Source of the DNA: Micromonospora musae
GTDB taxonomy: Bacteria > Actinomycetota > Actinomycetes > Mycobacteriales > Micromonosporaceae
NCBI RefSeq assembly: GCF_003626635.1
Contig: NZ_RAZT01000006.1
Location: forward strand, 1 to 64,000
Reading direction: 5' to 3'
DNA: 64,000 nucleotides
Below the pieces are notes generated by a model. The model did no database searches and was not told where the DNA came from. It saw only the letters and a program-made list of their open reading frames with translations. A program made the translations under genes and the position numbers. Numbering within the stretch: position 1 is the stretch's first letter; the number at the start of each line of letters is the position of its first letter. Below, one piece after another: positions 57,474 to 64,000 of this stretch.

Positions 57474-58383
57474 GGCTCTGCTCGTGTACGCGTAGGGCAA
57501 CCGTCGTGGCATCCAACAACGGGGTGGATACGCCGAGCGCGCGGGCCCGCGCCGTCAGGTCGCCGAAGATCTGCTCGGCCTCGGTCGGCTGCCGGGCGAT
57601 CAGGTCGCGGTAGAGCGAGGCCGTGTCGACCGAGCCGGGCCGGGTGACGAACGCCCGCACGTTGTCGAGGGCCTGCTTCGGCACCGGATAGCCCGCCGCT
57701 GCGGCGACGGCAGCGGCCTCGGTCGCGATCTGCCGGCCGAGTTCCTCGCCGCCCGGGACCGCCGCCGCATTGCCCACCGAACCGCGGACCAACGTGTTCA
57801 GCGCGCCCAGCGTGCTGATGAAGACCCACTTGTGCCACATGGCTCGGCGAATGTCCGACGATACGGAGAATTCGAAGCCGGCGCCGGCGAGCGCTTCGGC
57901 GATCTGCTCGACGCGCTGGGACGTGCCACCTTGCTGTTCGCCGATGACGATCTCGGCCAGCGTGCCCAGCCGGACGATGTCACCCTCGGCGTCGAGTGTG
58001 GTGAGGACGCGGACGACGCCTCCGAGCACGGCATCCGAGGTGAACCGGTCGTTGAGCGTGTCCATGTGCGCCACTCCGTTCAAGAACGGAACCACCGTGG
58101 TGCGCGGGCCGACCGCGGCGACGACGTCGTCGAGCGCCGCCGGTAGCGCGGTGGCCTTCACGGAGACGAGGACGACGTCGTAGTGTCCGTCGATCTCGGC
58201 GGCGGTCAACAACCGCGGTGTGAGTACCGTCTCGGCCCCCAGGCCGGTGATGCGCAGTCCGCGTTCGTGGAGCACATCGGCGCGCTTCGGTCGGACGAGG
58301 AAGGTGACGTCTCGGCCGGCCTGCTGAAGTTGGGCGCCGAAGTAGCCTCCGGTCGCGCCCGCACCGACGACAAGAATCCTCAT
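57460..58383 (-). CDS. Ketopantoate reductase family protein (ApbA/PanE-like)
   Basis: A 307-residue NADPH-dependent reductase. GAGATGGYFG (residues 7-16), SVKATAL, FLNGVAHMD, and KWVFIS (catalytic Lys) are present. True PanE reduces ketopantoate for pantothenate; many paralogues act on other 2-ketoacids, and the neighbours here give no vitamin context, so the specific role is open. No ribosome binding site is seen. Confidence 0.88.
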   Translation of the reverse strand: MRILVVGAGATGGYFGAQLQQAGRDVTFLVRPKRADVLHERGLRITGLGAETVLTPRLLTAAEIDGHYDVVLVSVKATALPAALDDVVAAVGPRTTVVPFLNGVAHMDTLNDRFTSDAVLGGVVRVLTTLDAEGDIVRLGTLAEIVIGEQQGGTSQRVEQIAEALAGAGFEFSVSSDIRRAMWHKWVFISTLGALNTLVRGSVGNAAAVPGGEELGRQIATEAAAVAAAAGYPVPKQALDNVRAFVTRPGSVDTASLYRDLIARQPTEAEQIFGDLTARARALGVSTPLLDATTVALRVHEQSLTRG

Positions 58384-58582
58384 GCGCCGAGACGTTACTC
58401 GTCCGGCTGCACACAGAGGCGCGGCCGTACTTGAGGGGTGTCCGCTCACGTCAGGCCACCTCAACCGTCGACTCTTCGATCGGTTTCGGGCCTCACCGAG
58501 CGTGTATGCATCACGAATGCAGAAATGGCACGACGGCCGTCAATTCGCTTCGGCGACCTGCGGCCGTCGCAACAAAACCGGA

Positions 58583-58624
58583 CCGGTGTCGGCCCGCCCG
58601 ACGATACGGGCGGGCCGACACCGG
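58583..58624 (-). terminator. Terminator of the DUF6493-like/SWIM operon
   Basis: A perfect 18-bp stem (58583-58600 and 58607-58624) with a 6-base loop directly follows the stop codon at 58627. The rest of 58384-58582 holds no supported gene. Confidence 0.85.
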
Positions 58625-58626
58625 GG

Positions 58627-61170
58627 TCAGGCGGCCAGCGCGGTGGTGAGCCGGCGCGCCTCGGTCACCAGCCGACTTCCGCCGCCGCGCGCCACCACGT
58701 CGGCGAGGCCCGGCACCTCGATGCGTACGCCCGTCGCGCCCGCCGTCTCGGCCGCCAGGGTGAGCAGGTCGGGCGTGCCGCGCGGCGGGGTCGACGCGGC
58801 CAGCAGCGGCGGCACCGCGGCGGCGAGCAGCCGCCACACGCTGAGCCGGGCACCGGCCGCGACCGCGTCGCGCAGCGGCGTCACCGCCCGGGTCAGGGTG
58901 ACCTGGCCGTCGGCCGCCAGCGCGCCGAGCTGACCGCCGACGCCGGGGGCGTCCAGGTCACCGGCGGCCGCCAGCATCAGCAGGGCATCGAGGGCGGACA
59001 CCCGGTCAACCTCGTGCCGGGCGCACAACCCGTACGCCAGCGCCAGGTCGAGCGCCGGGCCACCGGCGCCGGTGCACTCGGCGAGCACCGGCAGGACGGT
59101 GGCGGTTTCCCGGGCGTTCTCCTGCGCGGCCAGGGCGATCCGGGGTAGCAGGTGGGCGGCGACCAGACCCCGGTGGCCCGGCAGCAGCGCCGACCACAGG
59201 TCGCCGCGGCCGCCGTGCCACTGCCCGATCTGCCGTGCGGGCACGGTGAGCAGGCCGAGGGGGTCCGCGACGCCGTCGGGCGGGACGCTGGCGACGAGGG
59301 TCCGCCGGAGGGGCAGCCGGTCGTAGCCGTGATAGTAGGAGCCAGTTCGTTCTTGCCGGCCGACCGTCACCACCTGCTGCACCGGCGCGGGCAGGGCGTC
59401 GCCGCGCAGCCAGCTGGCAAGCTCGTCACCGGCCGTGGTGCCGAGCGCCGCGGCCCGCGACGCCAGCGTCTCGTCCACTCCGACCGGTAGCCGCAGCAGC
59501 GCTTGGGTGAGGTCCCACCGCCACACCGGGCGGTCGCCGAGGGCGGCCAGCCGCTCGTAGAGCGCGGCCGGATCAATGGCGCCGGTGGCCAGAGTCGGGG
59601 CAGCCAGCAGTCCCGGATCATCCCGGCCGTCCAGCCGCTGGCCGATCTCCGCGAGCCGGGCGCAGTACAGCAGCGTGAGCCCGGACTGGCGGGGTGGCTC
59701 CACGGCCGGGCGACCCCGGAACGGGCGCAGTGTTCGGGTCAGCGAGTCGCTGAGGATGCCGGACCACTGGTCGCGGCGGGTGGCCGCCTCCGCCGGCGCG
59801 GCGGCGGCCAGCAGGACGCCGTGCAGCTGGACCGGCAGGTTGAACACCGCCCACGGGTGGTCGTAGACGCCCACCTGCTCGCGCCGCAGCAGCGGCAGCA
59901 GGGCGGCTGCCAGCCGGTCGCGGTCGGTGGTGGCCAGCCGGACCAGCCCGTCGAGGACCCGCTCCACGGCCGGTGCGGACCACCGGTGCGCGAGCAGCGC
60001 GGACACCTCTTCGGTCAGCTCGTCCACGTCGGTGATCGGTGCCGATGCGGGGGCGGGCGGGACCGGCGACGGCAGTTCGTCGTGGGCTCTCGGAGCGGTG
60101 ACCGTGGCGACCGGCCGGTGACCGTGCCGCTGCGCGAGGGCTGCCGCCCGGTCCCGCAGGTCGGCCGCCGGGTGATCGGCACCCACGGCGAGGACTTCGG
60201 CGATCTCCGCGGCCCGGTCCGGCCGTTGCCGGGCCAACCGGTCGAGCCAGGTCAGCTGCGCCCGGACGAGACCCTTCTCGGGTCTACTGAGAACGGTCCG
60301 GGCGGCGTCGAGGACGGCCTCCAGCTCGACCGTCTCCCCCAGGCTCTGCAGGGTCCGCTGGGCCAGGGTGGCCACCGGGCCGGGCGCGTCGGCGAGCAGT
60401 CGCAGGTAGGGGGCGGTTCGGTCGGCCGTCTCCGTCGGGGTGGGCGCCAGCAGGTCGTGCAGGGCCAGGAACGGGCGCAGCGCTGCCGGCCGGTCCCCAC
60501 GCAGCAGCCGTCCGAGCACCCCGTCCAGCAGCACCGACCGGTCCAGCCGCCCCTGCTCGGCGAGAGCGGCCAGCGCCTGCGGCACCCGCTGCCGCTCGTA
60601 GGGGGAGTTCAGGTAGTCGCCGATTCCGTCCACTTCGAAGAGCCGGGGCAGCAGCACGTCGAGGAACGGATCGACGCGAAGCCGGTCGGCCAGCGGGGCG
60701 AGTTCCCGCGGAGAGTTCCGCCACCACATGGCGTACGCCCAGCCGGAGACGAACGCGTCCCCCGCCGGTGGCGCCGCCCGCTCGGCCAGCAGCAGCGCCT
60801 CGACGAAGAGCCAGTTCTCCCAGGGCCGGTTGCGTTGCAGCCGGTCTGCCAGCTTGTACGCCAGGTCGGCCAGCCAGGTGACGCCGCGCTGCCGCGCCAC
60901 GGCGATCACCGGCTCGCAGTCGACGTCGCGCAGCTCGACCGACCGGCGGCCGAGCAGCGTCGCCGCCTTCGAGGCGGTGCTCAGCGTGCCCACGGCCACC
61001 ACCGCCAGAGCGGTCGCTTCCTTTCCCGACCACCAGTTGTCCCGCAGACGCCGCACATGAGCCACGAGCTCGTCGCCGAGCGCCCGCCGGGCGGGCTCGT
61101 CCAGCCCGGCGAGCATCGACTGGACGACCGGCACGTCGCCGCGGCCCAGCGGGCCGAAGATCTTGTTCAC
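58627..61170 (-). CDS. Large helical protein, DUF6493-like
   Basis: An 847-residue protein rich in Leu/Ala helices, probably HEAT/ARM-like. No catalytic motif is recognised. Actinomycete relatives are annotated DUF6493. Its GTG start overlaps the stop of the SWIM gene (GTGA), with GGAGG seven bases upstream, so the two products are made together and likely form a complex. Function unknown. Confidence 0.75.
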   Translation of the reverse strand: MNKIFGPLGRGDVPVVQSMLAGLDEPARRALGDELVAHVRRLRDNWWSGKEATALAVVAVGTLSTASKAATLLGRRSVELRDVDCEPVIAVARQRGVTWLADLAYKLADRLQRNRPWENWLFVEALLLAERAAPPAGDAFVSGWAYAMWWRNSPRELAPLADRLRVDPFLDVLLPRLFEVDGIGDYLNSPYERQRVPQALAALAEQGRLDRSVLLDGVLGRLLRGDRPAALRPFLALHDLLAPTPTETADRTAPYLRLLADAPGPVATLAQRTLQSLGETVELEAVLDAARTVLSRPEKGLVRAQLTWLDRLARQRPDRAAEIAEVLAVGADHPAADLRDRAAALAQRHGHRPVATVTAPRAHDELPSPVPPAPASAPITDVDELTEEVSALLAHRWSAPAVERVLDGLVRLATTDRDRLAAALLPLLRREQVGVYDHPWAVFNLPVQLHGVLLAAAAPAEAATRRDQWSGILSDSLTRTLRPFRGRPAVEPPRQSGLTLLYCARLAEIGQRLDGRDDPGLLAAPTLATGAIDPAALYERLAALGDRPVWRWDLTQALLRLPVGVDETLASRAAALGTTAGDELASWLRGDALPAPVQQVVTVGRQERTGSYYHGYDRLPLRRTLVASVPPDGVADPLGLLTVPARQIGQWHGGRGDLWSALLPGHRGLVAAHLLPRIALAAQENARETATVLPVLAECTGAGGPALDLALAYGLCARHEVDRVSALDALLMLAAAGDLDAPGVGGQLGALAADGQVTLTRAVTPLRDAVAAGARLSVWRLLAAAVPPLLAASTPPRGTPDLLTLAAETAGATGVRIEVPGLADVVARGGGSRLVTEARRLTTALAA

Positions 61171-62501
61171 GCCGGCACCTCCGCCTGCGCCGTCACCATG
61201 GACACCGCGAGGGCGTGCTTGCACGGGCCGCGTTGTCCCTGGTGCCGCGCCCACCAGCGGCAGGAGCAGGTGAGAACCCCATCGGGCAGCCGGCGCACCC
61301 GGTACTCCTCCTCGCCGCTGCGTACCGTGGCGTGCTCCCCGTCCCGGCGCACGGCGTCCTGCTCGACCAGGGCTCGCGCGGCGACCAGACGTGGGTTGTC
61401 CCGTTCGGCGCGGCCCGCGTCGTACGGCATCACCCGGTGGAAGTACGCGCCGTCGGCGACGTCGTAACCGACCCGCCCGGCCGTGCCGAGCTGCGCCAGG
61501 GCGGCGCGGACCCGATCGTCGGGCAGGCCGGCCGCGTCGGCCAGCGCGGCGACGTCGATCGTCGGGTCCCAGGAGAGCAGGGCGCCCACCAGCTCCGCGT
61601 CGTCGATCACCTCGTCGGCGGCGAGCGCGAGCAGGGCGGCGCCCTCACCGGAGAAGCCCCGGTACGGCTCCGGAGAGAGGGTCAGCGACAGCCGCATCGC
61701 CCCGGTGTCCAGCTCCCAGGTGCTCGGCACGGCCGGCGAACCGGGGCGCACCGCGGGCCCGTACACCCGCAGGGTGCGGGCGTGCCGGACCAGCCCACGC
61801 AGCGCCGCGAGCCGTCCCGCGCCGGCCAGGCAGACGGCACCCGGTGCGGGCCGTGAGGTCAGCCGGAGGGTACGCCCGGCCGGTAGCGCCCACAGCACCG
61901 AGCGGTCGCCGGCGCCGGGCAGCCGGCGCAGGAACGCGGCCGCCTCGGCGGCGGGGATCTCGGCGCGTGGCTCGAACCCGGCCGTGAGCACGTGCACCTC
62001 GGCGAAGCCACGCAGCCACCGCCCCGGCAGCGGTACCTTCCGCTCCACCACCGCGCCGTCGATGGTGGAGACGGTGAGGTCGTCCGGGCCGACGGCCATG
62101 TGCAGCGGCTCGATCCCGCCGACCCGGGCGAGCGCCTCCCGCAGCGGCGGGTTGACGTCGACGTTGGTGGTGCCGTGCCCGACGACGTCGCCGTCGAAGC
62201 CGGCCGGGCCGACATCCATCCGGGCGTAGACGCCGCAGCAACCGGAGAAGGACTCGAAGCGCAGCCGATCGCGGCTGCCGGTGACCACCGGATCCAGACT
62301 GGCCGGACTGACAGGCTGGTGGTAGCGGGTGCGAGCGACCTCGGCGACGGCGAGGAGGCCGGCGGCGGCTGCCGCCGGGGCGGTGAGGAACCCGGAGAAG
62401 AAGCGCGGGTTGGCCGCCGGGCCGCCGCAGGTCTGCAGGTCGAGGCCGGTGGCGCCGAGGGCGGACGGCTGAAGGTATCGGTACGTCTGGACGGCATTCA
62501 C
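61167..62501 (-). CDS. SWIM zinc-finger protein
   Basis: A 444-residue protein. The SWIM finger CxC...CxH is at the C-terminal end (LTCSCRW then GPCKHALAV). SWIM fingers bind DNA or proteins. The remainder has no assigned fold. GTG 62501 is preceded by TACGGT (62514-62509), so the transcript is probably leaderless. Operonic with the DUF6493-like gene. Confidence 0.85.
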   Translation of the reverse strand: MNAVQTYRYLQPSALGATGLDLQTCGGPAANPRFFSGFLTAPAAAAAGLLAVAEVARTRYHQPVSPASLDPVVTGSRDRLRFESFSGCCGVYARMDVGPAGFDGDVVGHGTTNVDVNPPLREALARVGGIEPLHMAVGPDDLTVSTIDGAVVERKVPLPGRWLRGFAEVHVLTAGFEPRAEIPAAEAAAFLRRLPGAGDRSVLWALPAGRTLRLTSRPAPGAVCLAGAGRLAALRGLVRHARTLRVYGPAVRPGSPAVPSTWELDTGAMRLSLTLSPEPYRGFSGEGAALLALAADEVIDDAELVGALLSWDPTIDVAALADAAGLPDDRVRAALAQLGTAGRVGYDVADGAYFHRVMPYDAGRAERDNPRLVAARALVEQDAVRRDGEHATVRSGEEEYRVRRLPDGVLTCSCRWWARHQGQRGPCKHALAVSMVTAQAEVPA

Positions 62502-62581
62502 GGCGCACACCGTAGGGCGACCGACCGACATCCTCACCCGGGGACGGCCGCAGTCGACGCTGAGCCCTACGGGCCACGGCG

Positions 62582-63415
62582 CTATTCCTCGTCGTAGCCG
62601 ACGGACTCGCTCACGGCGCGCCACTTGGCGTCGGAGGCTGCGAGGTTCTCCGCGGCGGCTCGTGCGACCGCGACCGCGTCGGATCCGAGCAGCAGGTGCA
62701 GCGGAGGGTCCGGGGCCTCGGTGAGGTCCAGGATGACCTGCGCGATCCGCGCCGGGTCGCCCGGCTGCTTGCCGCTCGAGGCCTGCATGCGGGCGACCGT
62801 GGGTTCGATGACCGGCTTGTAGGGCTCGCTGATGGGGTGGGTGGTCATCGAGGAGCCGGCCCAGTTCGTACGCATACCACCGGGCTCGGCGATCGTGATC
62901 TTGATGCCGAAGGTGGCCACCTCTCTGGAGAGGACCTCGGAGAACCCACCGACCGCCCACTTGGCCGCCTGGTAGGCGCCCAGACCTGGGCCGCCCACCC
63001 GGCCACCGACCGAGGAGATCTGGATGATGTGGCCGCCGCCCTGTTCGCGCAGGACGGGTAGCGCCGCACGGGTCACGTTGACCACGCCGTAGAAGTTCGC
63101 GTCGACCTGAGCGCGGAACTCGTCCTCGGGCATGTCCTCGATCGAGGCCACGTCCGCGTAGCCGGCGTTGTTCACGACGACGTCCAGGCGTCCGAACGCG
63201 TCGGTCGCCTCCCGTACGACACCGCGGGCCGCGGCGGCGTCGGTGACGTCCAACGCCAGGGCACGGACCCGGTCGCCGTGGCGTTCCACGAGGTCGTCGA
63301 GCTGCTCAGGGCGTCTGGTGGTCGCCACCAGGCAGTCTCCGGCCGCCAGGACGGCCTCGGCGAGTTCGCGACCCAGCCCTTGAGAGCTTCCCGTGATCAG
63401 CCACGTCTTCGCCAT
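62582..63415 (-). CDS. Short-chain dehydrogenase/reductase
   Basis: A 277-residue classical SDR with TGSSQGLG, NNAG, QISSVGG and YQAAK motifs. GGAAGGGG upstream sets ATG 63415. Similar in layout to the SDRs at 30154 and 55864, but no adjacent regulator with a clear operator is visible. Substrate unknown. Confidence 0.92.
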   Translation of the reverse strand: MAKTWLITGSSQGLGRELAEAVLAAGDCLVATTRRPEQLDDLVERHGDRVRALALDVTDAAAARGVVREATDAFGRLDVVVNNAGYADVASIEDMPEDEFRAQVDANFYGVVNVTRAALPVLREQGGGHIIQISSVGGRVGGPGLGAYQAAKWAVGGFSEVLSREVATFGIKITIAEPGGMRTNWAGSSMTTHPISEPYKPVIEPTVARMQASSGKQPGDPARIAQVILDLTEAPDPPLHLLLGSDAVAVARAAAENLAASDAKWRAVSESVGYDEE

Positions 63416-63592
63416 CGGCGTCCCCTTCCTCGTGATGACTACGATCGTCCACGACCACGAGGGCTGAGCGCGGTTCTTCGAAGTCGTGAGCGAGCAGGTG
63501 ACGGGCGGGTGCGGGGAAGCGCCTGAACATGAGTTGGCCTCCACCTCGGTCTGCACCGTCTGCGACGCACCTGCCGTCGCGTAGCCCCTGTT

Positions 63593-64000
63593 TCAGCCGG
63601 CTTGCGGCCGGCGGCTGCGCTCGTAGTGCCGGCGGGCCTTCATCCGGTTGCCGCAGATCGCCATCGAGCACCAGCGGGCGCTGTTGGACTTGCTGTGGTC
63701 GACGAGGAACCGCCGGCACTCCTGGTTGGCGCAGGGGCGCAGCCGGCCGGGGCTCGACACCCGCAGCGCGTCCCAGGCGAGCACCGCCCGGGCGGCCGCC
63801 GACCGCCCTCCTGGCAGGTCGAGGGTCCAGGTGATCCCGTCGTCGACGATCGACGGCCGGTAGCTCACCCCGTCGACGAAGCGCGCGACGGAGCTGGCGG
63901 ACCCGTCTCCTCGGACGAGACGCTGCAGCGCACGGCGCGCGTCGAGCAACGCGCGCCACTCGCCCTCGGTGGGCGGCTGGCCGTGGGCGGTGAGCCACTT
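63593..64000 (-). CDS. CGNR zinc-finger regulator, 5' end missing
   Basis: The frame stays open to the window edge, leaving at least 135 residues. The C-terminal CGNR zinc finger shows CANQECRRFLVDHSK, then WCSMAICGNRMKARRHY. The N-terminal ABATE-like ligand domain is cut by the window end. Probably a stress-responsive transcription regulator. Confidence 0.9.
   Translation of the reverse strand, partial: KWLTAHGQPPTEGEWRALLDARRALQRLVRGDGSASSVARFVDGVSYRPSIVDDGITWTLDLPGGRSAAARAVLAWDALRVSSPGRLRPCANQECRRFLVDHSKSNSARWCSMAICGNRMKARRHYERSRRPQAG

Overview
This is high-GC actinomycete DNA. Gene content and style suggest Micromonosporaceae, possibly Micromonospora; that placement is an inference. Supporting signs are strong G/C at third codon positions, many GTG starts, ATGA/GTGA stop-start overlaps, leaderless-looking starts, GC-rich hairpin terminators without U-tracts, and actinomycete families (Rox with a rifamycin-associated element, class F-like sortase, MmyB-like regulators, CGNR proteins). 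The left end (about 1-160) is homopolymer-rich and looks like a poor contig end. The right end cuts a gene.

Layout. 0.5-4.9 kb: a large secreted subtilisin with kelch and beta-sandwich modules. 5.2-8.4 kb: a solitary, less GC-rich gene for a helical-repeat, APH-like kinase and KptA (RNA 2'-phosphotransferase) fusion; this is the most novel object here. 8.6-10.2 kb: rifampin monooxygenase rox with a RAE palindrome upstream. 10.5-22.7 kb: a minus-strand sugar operon (Gfo/Idh/MocA oxidoreductase, RbsA-type ATPase, two permeases, sugar-binding lipoprotein, TIM-barrel isomerase, giant secreted ThuA/PQQ-propeller protein). It is read from a near-consensus promoter that makes the first start leaderless. 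A STAND/TPR regulator diverges from it. 25.7-27.0 kb: thyA-folA. 27.3-28.8 kb: a sortase and its likely substrate, bracketed by two copies of the folA 3' end. 29.2-32.7 kb: MmyB-like regulator and SDR around a perfect operator, a nucleoside deaminase and a DUF389 membrane protein.

32.9-42.3 kb: a compact minus-strand biosynthetic cluster. It has a class V PLP enzyme, free-standing adenylation enzyme, P450, carrier protein, two condensation-type enzymes and two MFS pumps. Most genes overlap by 4 to 23 bases. Two tiny ORFs with strong ribosome binding sites and a hairpin precede the core operon. 42.5-47.0 kb: a second ThuA/propeller protein with a Tat-exported TIM-barrel partner. 47.4-49.3 kb: an enolase divergent from a MarR regulator around a 32-bp palindrome. 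49.4-51.6 kb: an extended SDR and a quinone-oxidoreductase-like MDR. 51.7-55.1 kb: a DrrAB-like ABC exporter, a DUF4097 protein and an RHH regulator with an array of TGATGCC boxes. 55.2-55.4 kb: a 33/36-bp minisatellite. 55.9-58.4 kb: SDR, TetR and ketopantoate-reductase-like genes, with two TetR-type operators between SDR and TetR. 58.6-62.5 kb: a DUF6493-like and SWIM-protein pair. 62.6-64.0 kb: another SDR and a truncated CGNR regulator.

The genes appear to combine extracellular degradation and glycan use, one small specialised-metabolite cluster, antibiotic inactivation and many one-gene-one-regulator oxidoreductase units. I see no rRNA, tRNA, transposase, integrase or CRISPR array.
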